Source: Eublepharis macularius
Taxonomy: Eukaryota > Chordata > Lepidosauria > Squamata > Eublepharidae
Direction: 5' to 3'
Length of the DNA: 64,000 bases
NCBI RefSeq assembly: GCF_028583425.1
Contig: NC_072792.1
Location: forward strand, 155,378,676 to 155,442,675
Of the stretch, positions 25,001-37,000 are shown piece after piece. Under the pieces are notes generated by a model, which saw only the letters and a list, made by a program, of their open reading frames with translations, did not search any database and was not told the DNA's origin. Position 1 is the stretch's first letter. Each line of letters starts with the position of its first letter. Position numbers and translations under genes: made by a program.

Positions 25001-28000
25001 TCATTAGATTGTGAAAGGCTGCTGGAAGGAGAACCCTTAAAGGAGTTACTCCTGACTTAGGTAGGGCTCTCTCTGATCCTTCTGGGAAATCTAGGTCTGT
25101 TTCCTCTTTCCCTTTGGTCTTGTGGGAGATCTCCAGTGCCCTTAGTACCTTAGGTAATGATCTGGCATAAATTTCCTTTGGAAAGAGCCTTGTTTGCATT
25201 TGGGCAACCATTTCCTCCTCCTGACCATTCCCCATCTTCCTTAATTGAAGAGGAATCTGACACTTTGGAATCTTCTGACTGTTATATCTACCAGGGGGCT
25301 GTGTTCTCTATGATTTTTGGGCTCCTCTATTCTTCTCCTCTTTGATTTGGGCGGGGAGGGGAGGTATCGACCCTTTTGGTCCTCTTGGACTCAGACCCTG
25401 ACTGGGAAGTTTTCCCTGCTTACCTGAGGGTCCGCAAACCTCGCCACTCTGGTTGCGCTCCCTGAGAGACTCCTTAAATTCCTTCTTAATTTCTGATCTA
25501 AGCCATGCCAGCAGATTTGATCTGATGTTTTCGCCTGAAAGATCCACCTCAGGGGCTTTTCCCCCTTCGTCCCATTGGGACAGCTGGAAGAAGGTTGAGG
25601 CTAGAAAATTGGGCAGATCTAATTCACAGATTGCATCCCCTGTGGCTGTGGAAGCAGTGAGGCCTTTCCTGCCAAAACTCTCTTTCCCACCCAAACTAAG
25701 GGAAGTGAAAGTGAAGATAAAGGGTTCTCTTTTACTTCTACATCATCCCTGTCCCTGATGGGGTCTTTCTTACTGAGTTTCTGTCAACTGAAAGGGGACT
25801 GGCAACGTTCCTCTGAATGTAGGAGCCCTCTATTAGCCCGTCAGAGCTGTCATAGGCTCTGTTTTCCCCTCTGTTGTCATTCTGTGTTGGGCTGCTGCAA
25901 AGTCTACCCCCTCCCTGGTTCTTCCAAGATGGGGGGGGGTCTCCTGGCCTGAACGTTGGACACCTCAGCGGGAGTCTGTGTGGAGGCCTTGGACCTAGGA
26001 GAACATCAGGCTGTTGCCTTTGGTGCTCTCCTTCGCTTCTGAAGAAATTGGGGGGGGGGGAGCAGAAGCCCTTCTATCCCTTGCGAGCTTGCCTGTGATG
26101 TTTCCTGCCATCCTTCGTCCAAGAAACACCTGGATAGCTGCTCTCTCAGGAGCATAGTTGAAGACGTCTTGCTTAGAGGCAGGGCCAGAAATACTGGTGG
26201 TCTCAGGGATAAAGCTCCTCCAGGATCAAACAAGTCGACTGATCCTGCCTCGGAGAGGAGGAGCTGCATTCCAAATGCAAGGACTGCCTCATTCCTAGAA
26301 CCACTGGAGAATTGAATATTACTGCTTGTATACAATACAACTGCTGCAGATTCTAAGATTTACAAACATGCTTGAAACAATTCAATGTTAACTGACAATT
26401 ACACATCAGATTAGTTGCAATGTAAATATTGCAATCATACAAGCATATCAGAAATGTTCACAGCAAGATTTGAGTCCAGTGGCACCTTAGAGACCAACAA
26501 GATATTCTAGAGTCACAAAAGCTTATACCCTGAAAATCTTGCTGAACTTTAAGGTGCCACTGGACTCATATCCTGTTGTTCTACTGAAGACCAACAAGGC
26601 TACTGACTTGATGAAATTTTCAGTGTATTATAGCACTGTAGCAAAAATCTGTTGTCCCATCAAATGCTGAAGGTGCATAGAGACATCCCTACAAATAGGA
26701 GTTGCTAGTGGGGAAGGGAAAATCTGCTATAGAGTGAGCTTGGCTCACTCAATTACTTGGCTCAAATTACTCACAAGTTTGCTTAAAATACAACTTTGAT
26801 TTTACTTTCACTTCTTCTCTCATGTTTCAGACAAACTGTTTCCTGTTCATAATTATTTCCCCAGCACTTCAAGTGTTTTTTCTGACTAAACATTTGCCCA
26901 ACACTTAAAAAAAAATACTACAGTACCTGGGGCTTCTTAGGGCTTCAGCAGGCCTGCACAGCAGCCTTCTAAAAACTCTGAGGAGGGTGTGGCAGGAGAA
27001 AGGAAAGCCCAGCCAGGAAGGCCATTGCCTAGATTACCTCCACTTAGCTTGAGCCCACCTCTGAAGAGAGGGTATTGGGACAAACCAGGGTCTGCCCACT
27101 CCCAAATAATCCTTTATTAGGCCAGCCCATGGAGGGGCAGGTAGGAAGGGCCAGACTGCTCCTAAGATATCAGAAGGAGGGCTTGAAAGAGAGGGACCAC
27201 AGTGCAACCGAACCCTCCTTTCTGTACCCAGAGGTCCATCTGGTGCTTGGCCTTGGAAAAAGGGATTCTAGAGGGTGCTGCAGCCCCAGACTCCACTCCT
27301 CCTGGGGAAGAGTCTGACAGAAGGGAACCTGACTTTGCATATATAACAGCAGCTGGCTATCAAAACACCTAATTCACAGAAAAGGTGCCATTTTTGTGGA
27401 ATTTTCTCCTACTTAAGGTTCACTTGCTGCCTTTCATGTCTGTTTTTAGATACCAAGTCAAGCAATGCTACACATGTTGCTTTTAATTAAGTTTATCATC
27501 TTGATTTGTTCTGAGCCAGATTCCTCAAGCTGAGTTTTAAAATGTTTGTTGTTTTTCAGGTTTTAGTTGCTGCTGGTTGGATTTAGCTTTAAGGTTAGTT
27601 ATTTTATGGCTTTTAAATAAGTTACAAACCTCCCTAACGTTTTGGAAGAGCTCTACATTTAAGTATACACATATGTTCAAAAGCATTTCACCATGAAGCC
27701 ATCAAAAAACAGGGTTAACATACCTGTAACTTATGTTCATCGAGTTCTTCTGTGCTGACACACATGGGGACTGCGCAGGCGCAGGCCAGCCGCCGGAGAA
27801 TTTTCTAGAGCTTCCATGGCTCCGAAGGGGCCGTTTGTCGCGCGCCTCAGCGACCGTTTTCCCGCCCAAACGGTCACGTGATCCTCCAGCGACCAACGGC
27901 CCCTTCCCTCAGTTCTCCCTTGCCGCCGCTTGACCAACACACTTCAGCCGTAACACCTTAAAAACACCAATATCCGTTACAGCCATCACAATACCGTGCA

Positions 28001-31000
28001 TTGGAGTTCACAGCGGGGTAGGAGGGAGGGTTGTGTGTCAGCACAGAAGAACTCGATGAACATAAGTTACAGGTATGTTAACCCTGTTTTCATCTTCGTT
28101 CTTCTGTGCCTCCACACATGGGAGTGTACCAAGCTTCACACAATAAGGAAGGCGGGGGTGAAGTCCAACACAATTTTATTAAGCAAACAAGATCAACAAT
28201 AAATAGATATGCATATATACATCTATGTAAAAATACTGTGTAAGGACACATAAATATTCAATATTTACATATATACACACCCCCAGGTACATATATACAC
28301 ACTTTCACTCAAGGGTACCCAACAGGTACGCCAAGAAAGTCATTCCAAAACTCCCTCAGGAAAAAAGGGAGTGTAAGACAGCCTTGGCCACAGATACATC
28401 CTGCTCCGCATTGACATCAACGGCGTAATGCCTGACAAAGGTGTCTGCAGAGGACCATGTGGCTGCTTTACAAATGTTAACCAGGGGCACCCCCCTGAGG
28501 AGTGCCGAAGAGGATGCTTGGGACCGCGTGGAGTGGGCTCTGACATGAAGCGGGCAAGCCACCCCTGCTAGGGAATAGGCCTTGCCAATGGCCGTCACAA
28601 TCCACCTAGACAGGGTCTGTGAGGAAGCCCTGTTACCCTTGTCCTTGGCCCCAAAACATACAAACAGGTGAGGACAGGTGCGGAATCCCTTCGTCCTATC
28701 CAGGTAATAGGCTAGGGCCCTCTTCAAGTCTAGGGTATGGAGGGCCTTTTCCCCCTTAGAGGAGGGTTGAGGAAAGAATGCAGGCAGTGAGATATCCTGC
28801 GAGAGGTGGAAGGCGGACACCACCTTAGGCAGGAACCCAAGGCAGGGACGCAGGACCACCTTGTTGGGGTGAAACACAAGAAAGGGAGGGTCAGACCTCA
28901 GTGCAGACAGCTCACTGACCCTTCTGGCCGATGTGACGGCCACCAAGAATGCTACCTTATAGGATAGCATATCCAAGGGGCATGTAGCCATCGGTTCAAA
29001 TGGAGGCAACATGAGACGTGAGAGCACCAAGGACAGCGACCACTGAGGCACTGGCGCTGACACAGGTGGGTAAAGATTGTACATGCCCTTAAGGAACTGG
29101 CGGGATTGTGGGTGAGAAAACACCGTAGCACCCTCAACTCGGGTGTGAACAGCTGATATCGCTGCCAGGTGGACCTTGAGGGAGGAAGCCTTCAAGCCCA
29201 GGCCACGCAAGTGGCACAAATACTCGAACACAACCCCCAAGGGACTGTTGTCAGGCACCACCCCTCTGGCAAGTGCCCAGAGCTCAAACCTGCGCCACTT
29301 GGCCGCATAAGCGCGCCTAGTGGATGGTCGACGAGCATTCAGGAGGACCCTCTGCACCTCGTCAGTAAAGCCTACCGGGGAGGAATGATCCGCCACGCCG
29401 TTAGGTGCAGCTTCCTGGGATCGTGGTGGACTAGGCTCCCGTTTAGGAGAAGGTCTTGCCGAGGGGGCAGACTCACATATGTCCGTTGGGACATTCGCAG
29501 GAGCTTCGGGAACCAAACCTGCCGTGGCCAGAAGGGGGCCACCAGGATGCAGTCCGTCCCGTCCTCCTCTATCTTGCACAGGACCCTGGGAATCAAGGGG
29601 AACGGAGGAAACATGTAGTGCAAGCCCTGCGTCCACGTAAACTGGAAGGCATCCCCAATAGAGAGGGGGTCGCTCCCTGCCCTGGAACAGAACGTGTGGG
29701 CCTTGGTGGTCGCCGCAGTGGCGAATACGTCTATCACCGGGTGACCCCACATCTGGAAGATCGGCCCAACGCACTCTACGTTCAGTTCCCACTCGTGTTC
29801 CAGTAAAGGGACCCTGCTGAGGGCATCTGCCCGGGCATTGTCCGACCCAGCCACGTGTATAGCACGGAGCGACACGCCGTTCTTGATAGCCCACTGCCAA
29901 GTGAGTGTGGCTTCCCGGCACAGGGCCATGGACACTGTGCCCCCCTGCTGATTCACGTAGTACATGGCAGTCGTGTTGTCCGTCTGCACCAAGACATGAC
30001 GATTTCTCAGCAGTGCTGTAAGAGACACAAGTGCGAAACGAATGGCCCTTAGTTCAAGCACATTGATATGGAGGGTCTTTTCCCTGTCAGACCAGACATC
30101 TTGCACCGACACATCACCACAGTAAGCCCCCCATCCCAACAGAGAGGCATCAGTGGTAACCGTGATATCATGGTGTTGATACCCGAAAGGGGTCCCTCTA
30201 AACAAGTTGTCGTCAGACAGCCACCAGTCCAAGGAGGAGAGGATGACCCTCGGGATAGAGAATTTGAGGGACGGAGGGTGCAGTAGAGCATCATACCTCC
30301 GCACAAACCAGTTCTGTAGAGGGCGCATACGCAGCCTAGCGAAAGGCACCACAGAGGTGGCCGCTGCCATATGCCCTAGTAAGCACTGGATAGTGCGCAC
30401 AGACTGGAACCGGTTCTTTTTAAACATGGACACTAGACCCCTTAGGGACCGAGCCCTCTCCAAGGGGAGCAGGGCCTTACCCTCCACAGAGTCTAAAAGT
30501 GCACCAATGTAGGACACCTTGCAGCTGGGCACCAGCTTGGATTTCTCCAAGTTCACCAGGAGCCCCAGGCGTTGGCAAGTGCTAAGTACCAAGCCAATGT
30601 CCTGCACCAGCCTAGACTCTGATTCAGCCACGATGAGCCAGTCATCGAGGTACGGAAAGATGGTACAGCCTTCTTCCCGTAGGAAGGAAACCACAGGGGC
30701 CACACATTTAGTGAACACTCGTGGGGCAGTGGACAGGCCAAAGGGGAGCACCTTATACCGGAAAACCCGTTGCCGGTAAACAAAGCTCAGGTACTTCCTG
30801 TGCTCCTTCCGTATGCCCACGTGAAAGTATGCGTCTTTTAAGTCAAGAACCGCAAACCAATCCCCCTGTTTCAGCAAGGCGATCACAGCCGCCAACGTTA
30901 CCATTTTGAATTTGGTCACCTTGAGGAAGGCATTAAGGCCCCTCAGATCCAAGATGGGACGTAAGCCCCCATCCTTCTTAGGGACCAGGAAGAACCTAGA

Positions 31001-34000
31001 GAAGAATCCCTTTACAGAGTCCTCATAGGGCAATTCTTCCACAGCACCTTTGGCCAAGAGCGACACGATCTCCGCATCCAGCTCGGCCATAGTGTTATTG
31101 ACAGCTGTCAGGGGTGAACTGCATCTAGGCAGCTCAACGAACTCCAGCCCGTATCCCAGTTCAACAATAGTTAAGACCCATGAGTCAGATGTCATTGACT
31201 CCCACTCAGAGAGGAGTGGACTAAGTCTGTCCGAAAAGTTCGGGGATACGGCTGGCGTGACCCGTCAGTACTGCCTCCCGGTGCCCTGCTGATCCTTCTG
31301 CTGGGCCGGTTGTTGTGCCGGACGAGGCTTGAAGGGCCGACGCCTCCTCTGCTGTTGTGCGGGAGGGTAAGGCCGCTGTTGGTAGGCAGGATACTGCTGG
31401 TAGCCTGGCCGCTGTTGATGGTATCTGCCTTGGTAATGGTAAGGACCAGATCGGGGAGCGTACCGTGACCTGGAGGAGGGCTTGTCCGCTGGAGCCAGGC
31501 CCAAAGACCGCGCCGTCTGCCGGTCCTCTTTCTTTTTCTTCAGGGTCTCGTCGGTCGCTTTGGAAAAGAGCGAGTCCCCCTCAAATGGCATGCTCTCCAC
31601 TCTGGAACGCACCTCTTGGGACAGGGCCGTAGACCGCAACCAGGAGTGGCGCCTGAGGACCACCGCCGAAGCCATTCCTCTAGCAGCAGTGTCAGCAGCG
31701 TGGCTTCCAGCGTTCATCTGCTGCTTAGACAGCCTCACAGCCTCTGTCTGCAGCAGGGACACCACAGCCTTCTGCTCAGGAGGGAGGTCTCGCGTATAGG
31801 ATGCCAACTTCTCCCAGAGGTACAGCTGGTACCCTGCCATGATGGTCTGATAGTTGGCAATCCTCAGACCTAGGGAAGAAACAATGTATTGGCGCCTGCC
31901 CATGGCATCCAGTTTCTTGCCTTCCTTATCAGCAGGTACCGAGGAGTGACCCGATCGCCTGGGGTTGAACTCCTCTGTGACCAAGGAGGAAGGTGGAGGG
32001 TGTTTCACCAGCGCCGGCCAGGTACCCTGCTTGATCTTATAGAGCTGCTCAATCCTCTTGGATGTTGGAGGTTGATCGCAGGGCACCTGCCACACCTTCT
32101 CCACGATTTCCTCAAGACCCTCGAGCATGGGGAAGCCAACATATGCCGGGTTGTCTCCATAAATGCGCTTGAGGAGCTTGTCCTTGGTCTGGGGAACCGC
32201 CGAGGAGATGTCCATCTCGAGAGCCTTGGCCATCCTCGCCATCTGGTCGGCGTAGATGCGGAGGTCCTCGAATGGCGAGTCCGCAGATGGTACAAGCTCT
32301 TCAGCTGGCGATGGTTCGGACCAGGACTCCGACTGGTAGCCAAAGCTCTCCACATCCTCCTCATCGGAACCGAGCTGGGATTCCGGAACCTGGTGCGGAG
32401 GGGGAGCCCACGTCGACCTCGATGTCGAAGGCCTCGGTTCCGACACGGAGAAACCTGCAGGTGCCCCTTCCCACTGGCAATGGTATGGCGAGGGGAGGTA
32501 GGAGGCCTGTCGATGTCGGGACGCGGTGGACCGGACCGATCGGACACTGTCCCCAGACCGACGTCGCTCACGACCGGCAGCTGGTGGAGACGGACGGGCA
32601 GGCGACGGACGGCTCCGACGAGGAGACGGGCTCGGTTCCAGCCTCGGCGACCGAAGAGCAGGCGATGTTCGGATCCGACGGCGCGGGCTCGGCTCCGGTC
32701 CCGAAGAGAATTCTGCAGGCACCGTCTCGAAGGCCATCGGATCCGGCACCGGCACGGAGATGTCCTCTGGCTCCGGGGAATCCAGATGAGGGGAAGGCGT
32801 GTGAGGAAGCACGATGACCTCTTCCTGGGGAGCGGGATGTGGCGACCGGTGATGTTTGGTCTTCTTCTTCTTCTTCGCCGGTTCCGAAGAAGACCTCGGA
32901 ACCGACGCGCTCCTCGCCTTCGAAGGGGACCTCGGCCTCGATCTCTTAGATTTTACCGGAATCGACCCGGTCGTCGGTTCCGATCGGGGACTCGGTAGAC
33001 GGATCCTCGGTTCCGATGTCGGTCTCGGATCCGACCTGGTGGAAGATGCGCTACGGGGCGGCCGCACCGGTCCCTGCGCTGGAGAGGCCGTTCTCGACGC
33101 CGAGGCACTCGGGGGACGCGGTTTCGACCCCGACCTCGCGGAGGCCACTGAGCCAGCTCCGGAATGCCGTTCGGCAGAGGGGCTAGGGCCGGCCTTGGAG
33201 GAGGGCAACGGGGCGCCTCCGGACATGACCTTCTGCCACAGGGAGGAGTTAAGACGGGCCTTGCGCTCCTGTCGGGCCTTGCTGGTGAAGCCCTGGCAAA
33301 TCTTACAGGCCGTTACATTATGGGTCTCCCCCAAACAGAACAGGCACAGTTCATGGCCATCGGTCTTGGCCATTTTAGTGTGGCATTGGAGGCAATGCTT
33401 GAAGAGAGCCTTTGAGGCCATCTTCAGGGGCACGCAAAAGGAAGGTCAACAAACAGTCCGAGTCAAAGTACCGAGTCCACAACAAAGTCCAAACGAGATC
33501 CGAAGAATAGTCGAGGTCACGAAGTCCGAAGTCAAAAGCCAAGCAATCAGTCAGAATAAAGCACGAAGCACAAAAGCACAGAGCAACGAAGCTCACGTTC
33601 TCTCCAAGCGGCGGCAAGAAGAGAACTGAGGGAAGGGGCCGTTGGTCGCTGGAGGATCACGTGACCGTTTGGGCGGGAAAACGGTCGCTGAGGCGCGCGA
33701 CAAACGGCCCCTTCGGAGCCATGGAAGCTCTAGAAAATTCTCCGGCGGCTGGCCTGCGCCTGCGCAGTCCCCATGTGTGGAGGCACAGAAGAACGAAGAT
33801 GAACATATTCTTTGATCACTCTCTACCAATGAACAAGAACTCTCTTCTTTTCAGCTTCTTCTCCCACAGAGCTCCTGTGATAATGATTACCCGAGATTCT
33901 GGTCAGTCTGATTTCAGGATAAACTGAATTCACTTGCAAAAGATTACTTAGGTCAAGCAAGGAACAGTGTTAATTTTTCTCAACTACTCTGAAGTAGCCT

Positions 34001-37000
34001 TGGACTAGGATGGAGGCAATCCTTTGCAGTGCATTCACTTCTGTCTCATAAGCAGAGACACAAAGCATTCCAGGAAGATTGTTTTTCCTCCTCATGAAGT
34101 TTACCTTGCAGAATCTCACGATTTGGAATGCCACACACTGTAAAGTATTATCTGCTTATTATATATGGGAAGCTGAGGATAATAAAAACAATCCTGCCTA
34201 GGTGACCCAAAGGTAGCATAGATGTAATATTCTTAATATTAAGTAAGAAATATTAGGTAAGAAATAGTAAGACATCTTACATATAGTTGGACATTTCATT
34301 GGCACTAACTATGATTCAGGCTAACCAGGAATCTCTATTAACCAGCATGTGAAACTAGTTTACATAGATTGTCCATTTCTGCCTATGTTATCTTAAAAGT
34401 AGATTATGTAAAATGAGCATATGGCTCTCAAATGAAACTATTTCAATGGGAAAATCAATTTACCAATGTTTTTGCCAAGCAGATAAAAGGTTGTTATGAT
34501 CAAAAGATACCAGTCATAGCAGGCCTTTAGCCTAGCATCATAGCTCTAGAATCAGCAAGTAGAAGGCAAAGCAGAATGAAATAAAATGTAACGGAGGCCA
34601 TATTGACAGTAAACTGTATTTCATTAATCAAATGGAAAATTAACTATGATCTTTAAATAAGTAAATCGTAACAGCTATTTTGTTAAAAACAGCAACAAAA
34701 TCACAACTTAGTTGTGATATTTGCAACATTTGCAATATAGATTAGAAAAGGATTCAGAAGTTCAAGTCTCTATGAAGTACTTAAGTCTAAACAAACTGGT
34801 TATTTTTTAAAAAGTTTATGGATTCCAAAGACACTTCTTTAAACAACCACCTGCAAAAAAAGTCACTAACAAACAACCAAATCCTATATTCCCACAGGAG
34901 ATACAATTTCATGAAAGTCTGAGGTATATATAACAATCCTTTTAATCCACTACAAAACACAACTGGGAAAAGTTGAAAAGTATGCAATGCTTTCCTTATC
35001 AGATCTACTTTTAACACAATATACATTATGTGTAACGGCTGATACACCAAATTATACTGTTCAGTACATTTACGAAGTTTAAAGTATTTATTGTACATAT
35101 CCAGTACCTAAAAATATACTCCACATTAAAGATAAAACAAAAAATGGTGTATTGTAGTTCATGTCAACTGGAAAAAATAGACAAAAGAATAAAATAGAAA
35201 ACAATCAACTCTGTAATATATAAAGGACGTTTTTAATTAGTTGGATTTTTAAAAGACTCCTTTCCATGCAGCTAACATTAGCAAAGACATTACAAAATCC
35301 TGTATACCTTTTTATAATGTACCTAGAATTTTCTTCTACTACTTTGTTCTTTTTGCATGATTGGATCAACTTTTAATATGTACTTTTAAGATATACAATA
35401 GGTCTAACTATCCAATTAAAAATGTAGTGAATATCAAAATAGACTAACAGTTAATAGAATATAGTGCAGAATACAAAATGTTAAAAGTTCCACCTATGCT
35501 GAATCCCCCCTAAAAAAAAAAAAATCTCTTAATAATAGAAGTGAGGGAGGAGAAAAACTATGATGATCAGTTATGTAATATATTTTGACATTATCTTCAT
35601 GCAGCTCAAATTTGTTACTATATTATCATATATCCTTTACTTATTCTTCACTATCTTCATATTTTACATATTCTTTCCAGTGTAATCCAATGTATTATGT
35701 ATAAGGTTCTATGCACTTTCAACTGATAATGCTATTTTCTTTTCAAATAAATTTTTTACAAACAATCTTGTATACCTGAAACAATAGAGAAATTACCATA
35801 CACACTAAAAGCAATGATCCCTCTTCCAAACTGCTTACAACTTATTAACAAAAAAACAGGATCTGATTCTTCTTCTTAGGAAAATTTTTCAAGTGAATTA
35901 AAAATGAGATGCCATTTATTGCTTTTTTGTTTATTCATTTTATGTATTATGTCTTAGTAGTTTTATGCTGGACATTTTATATTTTAACTTACTTGTTATA
36001 CCGATTTATACATTGTGAAGTACACAGTTTGTGTTTGGGATTCAAATGTCTCAAATGTGTCTGGGAGTTCTCTGAATAAGACAGGCCTTTTTTATTGCCA
36101 GAACACTCCAGAATGGTGTTCCAACAGCTCTGCAAAGCAGTCACATGTTCAGGTGGCCCTGACCAGCTTGCAAGGGAAAGGAGCTCTTTAACCTCCGTTC
36201 TTCAGCTGGTTGGGGGAAGTCCCCCCCACCAACTGAAGAGCGGGGGTTAAGAGTTCCTTTCTGCTTGGCAAGCTGTGGGAAAGCAGCTCTTTAATCCCTG
36301 CTCTTCAGCTGGTTGGGGGAGGCCCCAAACGGGCTTTAAACTTCAACTGAGAGGAGGGGGATTCTCCTCCTCCCAGCTGAAGCTGGAGAAGCCCCAATGG
36401 GCTTTAAACTTCAGCTGAGAGGAGGGGGATTCCCCCCTCCCATCTGAAGCCTTCCTTCCTCTCTCCCTTACTTCCTATTTCCTTCTTTCCATGTCTTTTC
36501 CTTCTTTCCCTCCCTCCCTCCCTCCCTTTTTCTTTCTTTATTTCTTTCCCTCCCTCTTTCCTTCTTTCTATGTTTTTCCATGTCTTTCCTTCTTTCTTTT
36601 TCCCCGGCGGGGGGGGGGGGGCGCCGTGCACGATGATGTCACTTCCCAGAAGTGCCGTCATCACACAGACCTGGGAGTGTGTGCGCGCTTTGCGCACATG
36701 CACATGTAGTGACAGGGGCACCACCTCCTGCTGGGAGTTGCCCCGGGTGAGAGTTCCCCTACCTCTTTCCCTGGGAAAAAGGCCCTAAAAAGCCTTCCAT
36801 TCACCTATTACACTGGAACTAGTTTACTGAAGGAAAAATCCCTCTAAAGCTAAAGAATTTCTATGAAATGGGTTTTGGTTATTTTTTTCATTAGCAAGTA
36901 ATAACTTTTCCAGAACAGATTGGAAAAGATTATACATAATATAAAATAATCATACACTTTCATTTACAGGCATTCGTACCTGAAAAAAATAATTAAAATA

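Larger units (their letters stand above)
22646..26315 (-). mobile_element. DIRS-type retrotransposon family C, internally deleted
   Basis: The left terminus ttgaatctcacttaccgtga and the right terminus cattcctagaaccactggag-aattgaa are both found, reverse-complemented and joined, in the internal complementary region at about 23,030-23,120. This is the hallmark of DIRS circle junctions. Retained on the minus strand: gag fragments (26,300-24,250), the first part of the RT (about 24,210-24,000) and the C-terminal half of the tyrosine recombinase (23,810-23,075). The RT core, RNase H and following region are replaced by about 150 bp of foreign sequence near 23,830-23,960. Length is about 3.7 kb against about 6 kb for intact family A. 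Confidence 0.85.
27707..33803 (-). mobile_element. DIRS-type retrotransposon family A, copy A1
   Basis: About 6.1 kb, coding on the minus strand. Inverted terminal repeats of about 175 bp (27,761-27,932 and 33,606-33,781) have unequal outer ends (aaaacagggttaacatacc on the left, cgaagatgaa on the right). Next to the 3' ITR, an internal complementary region (28,033-28,122) is the exact inverse complement of both element ends joined together. Gene order: gag, RT-RNase H, tyrosine recombinase. There is no integrase or protease, no LTR and no target-site duplication. Compared with A2 and A3 it lacks one gag codon and has scattered substitutions, so it is a slightly different or older insertion. 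Coding potential appears intact. Confidence 0.93.

Noticed and set aside
28356..29921. N-terminal 180 codons of the recombinase frame as a real domain
   Set aside because: They overlap the conserved pol C-terminal region in another frame, start at GTG and are low-complexity; probably shadow coding.
31889..32998. 369-370-codon plus-strand open frames (also 44,475-45,587 and 59,889-61,001)
   Set aside because: Exactly antisense to the RS-rich part of DIRS gag; Arg/Ser-rich GC-biased codons leave the opposite strand open. No recognisable domain.
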